Origin: Methylococcaceae bacterium
GTDB lineage: Bacteria > Pseudomonadota > Gammaproteobacteria > Methylococcales > Methylomonadaceae
Direction of reading: 5' to 3'
NCBI GenBank assembly: GCA_030627285.1
Contig: DAOUSJ010000011.1
Coordinates: 1-32,862 of the forward strand
Length of the DNA: 32,862 nucleotides
The position numbers and the translations under genes are program-made. Positions within the stretch are counted from its first letter, which is position 1, and each line of letters begins with the position of its first letter. The notes below the pieces were generated by a model. That model saw nothing but the letters and a program-made list of their open reading frames with translations. It made no database searches and was not told the origin of the DNA. Positions 1 to 7,915 of this stretch are shown here, one piece after another.

Positions 1-873
1 TAATACATCCCACCAAGGCTTTGGTTTGGCGACACCAGGAATTAATGTTTGAATATATCTAACACAAGCAAGGCTTCTATGCTTTTTACAGGCGTTTTTA
101 GTCTTTCTAAAATAAGCTAATTGTTCTTTAGTTAAAGAACTTAAAAAACCTTTAGCATTTGTAGATTCTGGCCCAATAGCACCAATTTTAATATTTGGAT
201 CTACCTTTTTCATTTCTCTAGAAAAAACTTTTAAAGCTTTTGCATATTGAAATGAGGTTAATGGATGCACTCCAGCACGTAAATATGATTCATTGCCTAT
301 TTCCCAATATTGAACTTTATAACCTCTTTGCTTAACTGCTTGTACCCAACGAGCTGCATTTTTAGCATAGCGTAAAATATTTGCATTTAAATCACCTTTA
401 GCAATAAAAGCCCCTTCTAAATTAACTACAAAAAATAATTTATTCGCATTAATTTTTTTAGCATGTTCTAAAAACTCTATGTAATCTAACCGTTGCGATT
501 TAGCAAATAAATCTGGAGCTGCTTTTGGAAATACTTTAGGGTTTTCAAGACTATTAGTTTCCCAGTCATAATTATCTGCAACTTCCCCACCTGGGTAACG
601 TAAAGTTTTAATACTAAGTTGTTGTAATTTATTGCCTAATTTATGTGTATTCCAAACTTTATCATCATCAATCCAATATAAAATATTAGTGCCTAATAAA
701 TTTGGGTTGTTATTATTTCCTGATGGCAATTTATTTGCCATAGATACAGTTAACTTAGGATCTGCTGCAACACTAACTGAATTAATAATTAAACTTAAAA
801 AAATAAATTTAAATATCCATTGTATTGCTGTTAAAAAACTCTTAAAAAATTTAATCTTTATTAAATTCAACAC
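1..873 (-). CDS. Secreted clan GH-A glycoside hydrolase, partial (3' end outside window)
   Basis: This open frame is missing from the ORF track because it has no stop inside the window; 291 codons are visible. The start is GTG at 873 or the next codon, TTG at 870; an in-frame stop lies upstream and no ATG is available. The N-terminus has lysines followed by a long hydrophobic stretch ending near VSVAADPK, which reads as a signal peptide or membrane anchor. The mature part has LRYPGGEVADNYDWE, typical of arabinofuranosidase/GH39/GH51-like (beta/alpha)8 enzymes, and YWEIGNES, whose NE pair is the usual acid/base site of clan GH-A. The second catalytic Glu would lie beyond the edge. It sits last in a polysaccharide locus, so trimming or release of the polymer during export, as for PslG-type hydrolases, is a reasonable inference. 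The exact GH family and substrate are unknown. Confidence 0.75.
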   Translation of the reverse strand, partial: MLNLIKIKFFKSFLTAIQWIFKFIFLSLIINSVSVAADPKLTVSMANKLPSGNNNNPNLLGTNILYWIDDDKVWNTHKLGNKLQQLSIKTLRYPGGEVADNYDWETNSLENPKVFPKAAPDLFAKSQRLDYIEFLEHAKKINANKLFFVVNLEGAFIAKGDLNANILRYAKNAARWVQAVKQRGYKVQYWEIGNESYLRAGVHPLTSFQYAKALKVFSREMKKVDPNIKIGAIGPESTNAKGFLSSLTKEQLAYFRKTKNACKKHRSLACVRYIQTLIPGVAKPKPWWDVL

Positions 874-928
874 TGTATTATTCCATTTCCAATAAACATA
901 TCTTAAATAATTAATAACAATTTATTAT

Positions 929-1549
929 TTACATTTTTGCTAATACTTTAGGAGCATTTTCAGTCCAATATTGCCAAAACTCAAAATCTTCTTGGTAATA
1001 AGCATTGATTTCAGCAATTATTTCTGAACTTAAATCTGCCCGCTTCATCTTTTTACCAGTACTTTTATTACTATTAGGTAATTTAACTTGTGCCAAATCT
1101 AACGATTTCATTACAATTGGAAACATAGTTTTAATTTTATCTTGTGGCATAATTAAATCAAATCTACACACACCATCATTATCAATAAAATGACGTTTTT
1201 GAGAAGCATTTTTAAGCCACTCATCTTTAGTCCAAAATTGTTCAAAGGTTGTATTAAATGGTAAAGGATGTTGAACTTTTTTATTACCGCGACGATAATT
1301 ATACCAACTTAAAATCCACTCAATTGGTTCACGAACCACCCCAAAACGAAAAAAAGTTTCTGGTCGATATTTTTTTAAATTAAATAAAAATTTATATTCT
1401 CGTTTTACTTTCAACCATTTAACATGTTTTCTTTGCGCACCACCATTTCTATTGATTTCTGCAAACTTAGTTAATGCATTTTCTATACTGGTTGAAGCTG
1501 TTTTGGAATTGGCAATAAAAACAAATTTCTTTTTTACACTAATAAGCAT
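929..1549 (-). CDS. PAPS-dependent carbohydrate sulfotransferase (short, family-2 type)
   Basis: A 206-aa predicted sulfotransferase. The 5'-phosphosulfate loop is near residues 12-22 (IANSKTASTS, with the Lys and the Ser/Thr that contact the phosphosulfate). The 3'-phosphate-binding motif is near residues 68-83 (FGVVREPIEWILSWY), with Arg73 and Ser81 in the expected spacing. The arrangement resembles the Sulfotransfer_2 group (carbohydrate sulfotransferases, HS2ST/chondroitin-type) more than aryl sulfotransferases. There is no signal peptide or membrane segment, so it should act in the cytoplasm on the growing or finished glycan before export. ATG at 1549 has AAGGA about 11 nt upstream. It is the third sulfotransferase in a row and follows the previous gene by 14 nt, so it is probably cotranscribed. 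The acceptor sugar cannot be told from sequence. Confidence 0.82.
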   Translation of the reverse strand: MLISVKKKFVFIANSKTASTSIENALTKFAEINRNGGAQRKHVKWLKVKREYKFLFNLKKYRPETFFRFGVVREPIEWILSWYNYRRGNKKVQHPLPFNTTFEQFWTKDEWLKNASQKRHFIDNDGVCRFDLIMPQDKIKTMFPIVMKSLDLAQVKLPNSNKSTGKKMKRADLSSEIIAEINAYYQEDFEFWQYWTENAPKVLAKM

Positions 1550-1563
1550 AGTATCTAAAATCC

Positions 1564-2595
1564 TTATTTTAAGAAGGTAGTTAAAATTAAATGTAATTTA
1601 CCATTTTTACTTTTTAGATAAATTTTTATTGGATGTTCTGAACTAATTTGCAAACCTGTAACTTTAAATCTTGAGTTAGCTGCATGTGTTAATCTTGGAA
1701 ATGTATTAATTAATTTAGGCGATGGCAATTGCCAATCTACTTGATGTTCACCGTTTTTATCTAATGCTATCAATTCATTATGTTTAAGAACTTTATTAGG
1801 CAGAATTGCCCCATGCAATACCATATTATTAAATTTTGTGGGATTTAATGGGTCTAAACTTGAATATCGAATAAATCCTGGTATTTTTTCATATTCAGTT
1901 ACCAGTTCTTTGGTTTCAGTTTCTGAACTATGTTTAACTGCAAGTACAGCATCAATTATAGCTTCATTATATTCTGCACCTAAAAAATCAAACATTGCTT
2001 GCAAAGGTGGTCTTTTATTAACTACATCTTCATATTTAATTGCAAAAGTATTAGTTTTATTTACACTATAGTCGTTAATATTATTTTCAAATTCAGCTAA
2101 TTTAGATTTTACTTTTTTAATTTCTTGAGATTGCCACCAACCACTTTTTAATACTTCATCATGTTCTCTAGTTAAAAAAACCAAAGCTACATTAGGAAAT
2201 AATTTACTTAAAAAATTTAAATAACTATGTAATTTTAATTCGCCATTTTCTACTGTATTTAAGCCTTGATTTATATATCTAATTTCCTTAAAACCTATAC
2301 AATCAGGCACTATTGCATTAGGTATTAATTGGTTTAATACTAATTTGCTCGCGTCATCAATAAATTTTTCTGCACTAAAATCATTAGCACCATACCATGG
2401 AGAAGTTGGTTCTGCTGCAGAGCTACCATATTCTGTTTTAGATTGAAGCAAAGCTTGATAAGATTCAAATAAACTGTAACAAAAATTGTAATTTTCACCT
2501 CTAATTTCACAACCATCAATAGAATTCAAAACTCCTTGAAGTAAAGTAGAGCCACTACGTCCATAAGTTACAATTAGTACACTAGAAAAATTCAT
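1564..2595 (-). CDS. PAPS-dependent sulfotransferase with C-terminal accessory domain
   Basis: A 343-aa protein with the 5'-phosphosulfate loop right at the N-terminus (VTYGRSGSTLLQ, residues 9-20) and a 3'-phosphate site near residues 140-155 (FLTREHDEVLKSGWW). This fits the Sulfotransfer_3/Sulfotransfer_1 group. The last ~90 residues form a separate module (DWQLPSPKL, AANSRFKVTGL, IKIYLKSKNG) that aligns with the C-terminus of the neighbouring sulfotransferase at 2599-3726. ATG at 2595 has AGGAG 11 nt upstream, inside the end of the preceding gene, and the two genes are only 3 nt apart. Predicted to be cytoplasmic and to transfer sulfate from PAPS to a sugar of the exported polymer; acceptor and position unknown. 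Confidence 0.82.
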   Translation of the reverse strand: MNFSSVLIVTYGRSGSTLLQGVLNSIDGCEIRGENYNFCYSLFESYQALLQSKTEYGSSAAEPTSPWYGANDFSAEKFIDDASKLVLNQLIPNAIVPDCIGFKEIRYINQGLNTVENGELKLHSYLNFLSKLFPNVALVFLTREHDEVLKSGWWQSQEIKKVKSKLAEFENNINDYSVNKTNTFAIKYEDVVNKRPPLQAMFDFLGAEYNEAIIDAVLAVKHSSETETKELVTEYEKIPGFIRYSSLDPLNPTKFNNMVLHGAILPNKVLKHNELIALDKNGEHQVDWQLPSPKLINTFPRLTHAANSRFKVTGLQISSEHPIKIYLKSKNGKLHLILTTFLK

Positions 2596-2598
2596 TGC

Positions 2599-3726
2599 TT
2601 ATACTGCTCCTGTTAATGCAATCTTAAATAATGGATATTCGTCACCATTAGTATCTTGTAGATATATTTCCAAAGTCTCAGCAGCTATTAATTTCAATTC
2701 TCCAGTTTTAAAGCGTGCTGTAGCTGCTTGAGTGCTATTCGGATAAATTTTAGCAATTTTACGTGAAGCTTTGCCCCAAAATATCTTTTGTGCAATAGAA
2801 TTTTTGCGAATATTTAATACCATACCTGTAGGCGCAATGTTATCTAAGACTATAACACCACCTAAATCAAAGGCCTGACCAGTAAGCAATACTTGCGGCA
2901 TAGTATCAATCTGCGCTTTTAAAATCCAATTAGGCAAAGTATGTACATGAATTTCTAACACCGCCATTTTTGCATTGGGTTTAAAGCTATCTACATTTAA
3001 CAATGCTTGTTCTAATTCATCAACGCCAGCAATACTTTGATATTTATCGCGTGTTCCTTGATCGCCTCTGCCAATTACTGCCATAGAAAATTCTTTATCA
3101 TTGGCAGAATCTTTAGATAAATGTAATCTATTCAACAAGGGTAATAAAGCTGTTATCGCTTGCTCTGAAGGCACTTTATATAGCTCTTCATAACTTAAAG
3201 CTAATGGTGAAATACCTTGACTAGTTAAATATTGCCATAATTTATGCAAGATTTGAATGCTTTCTTGTTCATGTTGAACTAATTTAGTCACTGGAATTTT
3301 TTCAATTTCTGCGTCTGGTTTGAGTTTACCTTTTGGCCCCCAAACTCCTGTGTTTTGCGCAAAATGCAATGACAACAATCTATCTCTAGAAGCTTCACGA
3401 TATAAAAATAAATGTTGATAATCCGCTTGCACACTTGCATCTGCTAACGCTGCAGTAACTGCCCAAGGAACCATTTCAACACAATGTTTAATAATTTCTT
3501 GACGCGCTATAATTGCTTGAATGCTACCAACCAATTGGGCTTGATCTTTAGTTTCGCGCCATTGTTTAGTAATATCACCATATTGTCTTTCAGGATTAAA
3601 AGGTTCATGTTCTGCAAAGGGTAATCCTGAGCGTTCAATCAAACGCTGGGTTAAATTAGTGCCACCAGTACGTTGTAAAGTCCAAATAATAAATGGTTTT
3701 GCTGATTTTTGATTCGAATTACTCAT
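2599..3726 (-). CDS. Sulfotransferase-like protein with C-terminal accessory domain
   Basis: 375 aa when started at ATG 3726 (MSNSNQK). The ORF track start at 3759 adds 11 residues inside the upstream gene. The chosen ATG overlaps the upstream stop as ATGAGTAA, a common coupling arrangement. The 5' loop is IIWTLQRTGGTNLTQ (residues 13-27); the usual Lys position is occupied by Arg, as in many family-3 members. The candidate 3'-phosphate motif is FLYREASRDRLLSLHF at about residues 105-120. The C-terminal ~100 residues (KASRKIAKIYP, ATARFKTGELKL, LEIYLQDTNGDEY) match the end of the next sulfotransferase. Context and fold motifs support PAPS-dependent sulfation of the same polysaccharide. The catalytic assignment is less certain than for its two neighbours because the motifs are more divergent. 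Confidence 0.72.
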   Translation of the reverse strand: MSNSNQKSAKPFIIWTLQRTGGTNLTQRLIERSGLPFAEHEPFNPERQYGDITKQWRETKDQAQLVGSIQAIIARQEIIKHCVEMVPWAVTAALADASVQADYQHLFLYREASRDRLLSLHFAQNTGVWGPKGKLKPDAEIEKIPVTKLVQHEQESIQILHKLWQYLTSQGISPLALSYEELYKVPSEQAITALLPLLNRLHLSKDSANDKEFSMAVIGRGDQGTRDKYQSIAGVDELEQALLNVDSFKPNAKMAVLEIHVHTLPNWILKAQIDTMPQVLLTGQAFDLGGVIVLDNIAPTGMVLNIRKNSIAQKIFWGKASRKIAKIYPNSTQAATARFKTGELKLIAAETLEIYLQDTNGDEYPLFKIALTGAV

Positions 3727-6700
3727 TGTTTGCTGTATCATCCTGCATAAATTTAACAAAATCTTCGGTAGATTTATATTCTACTGACACTTTATCATTT
3801 CCAAACTTGCCTGTGCCTTCGTGTAACATTATGGCATATTTACGATATTCAGCTGCATCTCCAAAATGTTGCCCACGTTGAATTTCAGCCATAACTTTAG
3901 CTTTAAAACCTGCATGATATTTAAAATGTGCAAACCAAGTTTTTTGCTTAGAAACTTGTATATTCGCTGCATCATGTAAACCTTCTGAATACCGAATCCA
4001 AGGATAATAACGAATCAAAGCATATTTTTGACTGGTAAATGAATTTGGCGGAGTGTCACTAGATAACCTATGTCGCAATGCACTCAAATAAGTTGAGCTA
4101 TTACTATACATACCACTACCCAATTTCCATTCAGTTAAAGGATTTTTATCAAACCAAGCAGCAACTTTAAATGGTTCATCTTTAGAAAAATCCGCTTCAT
4201 TTAAATCTGTAAATGGATACATGTCAATCATGTAAGTTAACGCCGCATTACAACCTTCCGCTTCAATGGCTTCGATTAAATCATCTAAACTTCTATCATT
4301 ATCTTGTTCAAACACAAATAATTCATCTGCATCTGCTAAAATTACCCATTTACCTAAACAATGATTGCCTAAAATAGTTTGTTGCCAAACTACACCAAAA
4401 TGTGAATGCTTATATTCAGTATCAGCAGAATATAAAATTACATCTGGTTGTTTAAATAAATATTCCCGAGTGCCATCATCAGAACAATTATCCACCATCA
4501 TAAAACAATTAATTCCTAGCTTACGATAATGGGCTAAAAAATGCGGTAACATTAAAATCTCATTGCGAACTACAGTTACCACACAGGTTTCATATTCTAA
4601 TAAAGCATTCATCTGCTTAGGGTCAGTTAATAACTCTAGTTGATTACTGTTACCAGTTTTAATTTTTACATTACTACATGTAGGCCATAATTTTTTCGGC
4701 CATAATTCTTTGCTATGTCTTTTATCATAAGTGGGTTGTAAATCAAATTGGCTATCTAAATGCGCTACTTTTGTAGGGGTAGCTTGACATGGAAAAAAGA
4801 TATTTTCCCGAATTGATACTGGCATAGCTTCGGGAAATGTCCGTCGGCGTTGATAAGATTCATAATCTTCATTTGAAGGTGCAATAAAAGCTGAAGCTAA
4901 TAAATCTCCAACTAATTTATCTTCCATAAATGAACAAGAAATTAATCTTTCCCCACGGACAGTTTTTTCAGCAGCCAATAATTCAAACATAGCCAATCTG
5001 GATAAAGTATATCCGCCACCACCATCAGTATATACAGATGGTTCTGGTGATTTATCAATCCTTTTTTGCCCATTTTCAGCTTGGGATTTAGTTTGATGCC
5101 AAGTTCTATCCATGCCACCAACTTCACGATGAATAACTCGACCGTAATAAAAATGTTTTCTATAACTTAAACTATCAAAAAATTGTGCTACATCTAAATA
5201 ACAATCGTCATCTATTTTTAATACATATTGCGCATTGGTATGATTGTAAACCCAATCAAATAGTTTTAAGGTTTTTTGCGGTAAACTCTCATAGCGATCT
5301 GAAACATCTAAAGCCAAGACATCATCTTGTAAACTATCATCGCCATCACCAACTAAAATTACATATGGAATCTTGCGAGCTTTTAATTCTTGAATCCAAG
5401 TATCTCTAATTGCTTGTACACGAGTCTCTAAATATTTACGACATGAATAAATTACCACTAAAGTATCTTGTGGCCAGCCTGCTGTACTTAATTCTAATTT
5501 TAATTCTGAGGTCTTCTCAAACACAAATTCCATGCGTTCGCCAAATTTTTGCTTAATTAATTTGTGACATTCAGCTACAAATCCACGCAATAAGGAATCA
5601 GTTTGAATTAATTCACCTTGTAACCGTATTAGTCCAGATTGCACAGGTGCTGGCAAATACCAATCAGCTTTAGTTTCTTCTACAGCTTTTTGCAACATCC
5701 ATTGCATATGCGTCAAAATATGCGTTAATAACGCTGAACCTTGCTGTCCATATTGCGCAATCAAAATATAGGCACTAGCTAATAAATCAAAACTTAAAAA
5801 ACCACCTTGATAATCTGCGATTTTAATTACTGTCGGCCCTAACTTAGCAAATGCCTTTTCTACTTGTTCCAAATCAGCATCTTCATCTATGCATAAAAAT
5901 AATTCTTTTAACGCCTGACTAGCTTGCATTTGTAAATGCCAAGTAATACTTTTTTCTGGCTCACTTAAATTACGTAGTGTTTCCCTTATTACGGCAGGAT
6001 TAGTTTCGGGAAAATGTTGAATTAGTTGATTACTATCCGTCAAAGGAAATGCACTAATTCTTAAAGATTCTTTAACATCATCAGCTAATAATTTAGCAAT
6101 TAAATCTTGTCCTTTTGAAGATAAGGATTCATTTAATTCCGGTAAAGTATTTGCCAAAATTTCCCGCACAAAAAATACTGCTTCTGGATTATTTTTAGCT
6201 TGAAAATACATTAACGGGCGCGAAAGTTCTTCTAACCATGTAACTACCGAATGATTTTTATTAATTAAAGCTTGATGTAATTGTTGAAATTGTTGCTGTG
6301 CATAAGCCAATTCAGTTGTTAACAATGGTAATTGTTGTGCAGCTGCACGTTGCCAAAATGTAGGATTAAGTCCGTAATGTTGTAAAGTAGCATTTAAAAT
6401 ATCCGTGCGATGATAATCAGTATAGCGATCAAAATCTATTAACAACAATAATATGGAATCAATTAAATATCGGTCATGTAAGCGCGAAAACCAATCGCCT
6501 TTAAATGCAGTAATTAATTCGATTAAAGCGTAACGAAATGTTTGCCCCATTTCAATTTTAATTTCAACATCGGCTTCCATTTGCTGCAAAGCTTTTACTG
6601 AAAAATAAATGCATTCGGTACTTAACCAACCACTATCTAAATTTTTTGCCATTTTATACAGCAAACTTGTGACTCTTGGAATATCCTTATCTACCATAAT

Positions 6701-7915
6701 TGCTGGCAATGCAATACTCATTTGCCACAATTCATCACTTTTTTCTAAGTTTTGCAAATGTTTAAAATCAGATAATTCTCGTAAACGTAAAAACTCACCT
6801 TTAGCACATAATAATGGGGTTACTGAACGCAAAAAACCTTCTCTAGCTTCACCTTGTAATCTCAACTCATCAATAACAGTTCTTATTTCTTCAAAAACTG
6901 TACCTTCATGCTCTCTTAAACGAGAATTTAGTGTTCTTAAAGCCTTCCAAAGCAATAACATAGCAACACTTTCACTAATTTCTTCAGCTTCTGCAATCTC
7001 CAAATTACTATCAGGAGTTAGAAAAAAATCATCTAATTGCATTTGTTTAGCAAAATTAGTAATTATTTCTACATCTTCAGCTTCAAGTTCAGTTAAAAAA
7101 TTTCCGTAGCGAATATGTTCAACCGCCAATAACAAACGATATTGTTTTTCTTCCCCAGACTGCATTTGTAAAATATCAGCAATCCAATTTAAAACTTTCA
7201 ATCTATTTAATTCAGGTGGAATTAAATTAATAGTTTCAGCACCTAAACTTATATCCAATTGACACAAAATTTCTTCAGAATTCTGCTCCCAAATATATCC
7301 TGGCAATTCAGCTTCAAAACGATACCTAATTTTATCTATGCTAGATGAACGTTGTTCTTGGCGTAAAAATACCGAATTTAAAAATTCTCGATTACAAAAT
7401 AGTTTAGCTGCTGGAACTTCAGCAGATTCAGCAGGTACTTCTATCCAGCCTTGTAAAGTAAAATGTCCCCAAGCTTCTATTTCTGCACTTAATCCTGCAT
7501 TATCTTCACGAATACTACCAGATTCAGGCATTAATGCTTTTGCATTTGGATTTTGTTTTTGAGCAATATTTTCCAACAAAGTATTATTTGCAAACACTCT
7601 AATTGGTTTATTTAATGCTACAGCATTATGTAACATACTCGCTGTTTGCCCAGCAAATACAATTCTAAAACCGCAATCACTATTCTCTAATTCATATTTT
7701 GTTGCTACATCAATACGTTCAAACCACTTAGTCTGACCTTGACATAAATTGCCATCAATTTCACATTCAAGCTTTAAATTTAGCCCAGCTTTATGAATTG
7801 CCCAACCATGAACTCCATCAGAAGCTATTTTATCTATATAACCAACAACTTCAGCTTCATTAGTTATTTTTTTGAAAAAACTACGCATATTTGGCAAAAT
7901 TTTGGTTTTTTTCAT
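3719..7915 (-). CDS. Giant bifunctional glycosyltransferase: N-terminal beta-domains, GT31-like domain, GT2-like domain
   Basis: 1398 aa from ATG 7915. The track start at 7942 is rejected because 7915 forms an ATGA overlap with the upstream stop. Two N-terminal modules (about residues 25-110 and 140-235; VHGWAIHKAGL, LQGWIEVPAES) look like the beta-sandwich domains seen in large surface-glycan enzymes. Residues ~240-800 are probably mainly helical and unrecognised. From ~815 a GT31-type domain carries its hallmarks in order: RVQAIRDTW, KIDDDCYLD (the DxD metal site), DGGGGYTLSR and FMEDKLVGDLL. From ~1105 a GT2-like (Glyco_tranf_2_4 type) domain has VVTVVRNEILMLPHF, VDNCSDDGTREY and LADADELF. 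So two transferase active sites sit in one chain, probably adding two successive sugars. Donors are unknown; dTDP-rhamnose is plausible for one of them. No membrane segment seen. Confidence 0.82.
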   Translation of the reverse strand: MKKTKILPNMRSFFKKITNEAEVVGYIDKIASDGVHGWAIHKAGLNLKLECEIDGNLCQGQTKWFERIDVATKYELENSDCGFRIVFAGQTASMLHNAVALNKPIRVFANNTLLENIAQKQNPNAKALMPESGSIREDNAGLSAEIEAWGHFTLQGWIEVPAESAEVPAAKLFCNREFLNSVFLRQEQRSSSIDKIRYRFEAELPGYIWEQNSEEILCQLDISLGAETINLIPPELNRLKVLNWIADILQMQSGEEKQYRLLLAVEHIRYGNFLTELEAEDVEIITNFAKQMQLDDFFLTPDSNLEIAEAEEISESVAMLLLWKALRTLNSRLREHEGTVFEEIRTVIDELRLQGEAREGFLRSVTPLLCAKGEFLRLRELSDFKHLQNLEKSDELWQMSIALPAIMVDKDIPRVTSLLYKMAKNLDSGWLSTECIYFSVKALQQMEADVEIKIEMGQTFRYALIELITAFKGDWFSRLHDRYLIDSILLLLIDFDRYTDYHRTDILNATLQHYGLNPTFWQRAAAQQLPLLTTELAYAQQQFQQLHQALINKNHSVVTWLEELSRPLMYFQAKNNPEAVFFVREILANTLPELNESLSSKGQDLIAKLLADDVKESLRISAFPLTDSNQLIQHFPETNPAVIRETLRNLSEPEKSITWHLQMQASQALKELFLCIDEDADLEQVEKAFAKLGPTVIKIADYQGGFLSFDLLASAYILIAQYGQQGSALLTHILTHMQWMLQKAVEETKADWYLPAPVQSGLIRLQGELIQTDSLLRGFVAECHKLIKQKFGERMEFVFEKTSELKLELSTAGWPQDTLVVIYSCRKYLETRVQAIRDTWIQELKARKIPYVILVGDGDDSLQDDVLALDVSDRYESLPQKTLKLFDWVYNHTNAQYVLKIDDDCYLDVAQFFDSLSYRKHFYYGRVIHREVGGMDRTWHQTKSQAENGQKRIDKSPEPSVYTDGGGGYTLSRLAMFELLAAEKTVRGERLISCSFMEDKLVGDLLASAFIAPSNEDYESYQRRRTFPEAMPVSIRENIFFPCQATPTKVAHLDSQFDLQPTYDKRHSKELWPKKLWPTCSNVKIKTGNSNQLELLTDPKQMNALLEYETCVVTVVRNEILMLPHFLAHYRKLGINCFMMVDNCSDDGTREYLFKQPDVILYSADTEYKHSHFGVVWQQTILGNHCLGKWVILADADELFVFEQDNDRSLDDLIEAIEAEGCNAALTYMIDMYPFTDLNEADFSKDEPFKVAAWFDKNPLTEWKLGSGMYSNSSTYLSALRHRLSSDTPPNSFTSQKYALIRYYPWIRYSEGLHDAANIQVSKQKTWFAHFKYHAGFKAKVMAEIQRGQHFGDAAEYRKYAIMLHEGTGKFGNDKVSVEYKSTEDFVKFMQDDTANNE

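Noticed and set aside
874-928. AT-rich inverted repeat before the glycosidase gene as a terminator
   Set aside because: Stem consists of A-T pairs only and has no following T-run; likely a composition effect.
6609-7109. 166-aa plus-strand ORF
   Set aside because: It lies wholly inside the 1398-aa glycosyltransferase, has no recognisable domain and is Ser/Lys-rich as expected for a shadow frame.
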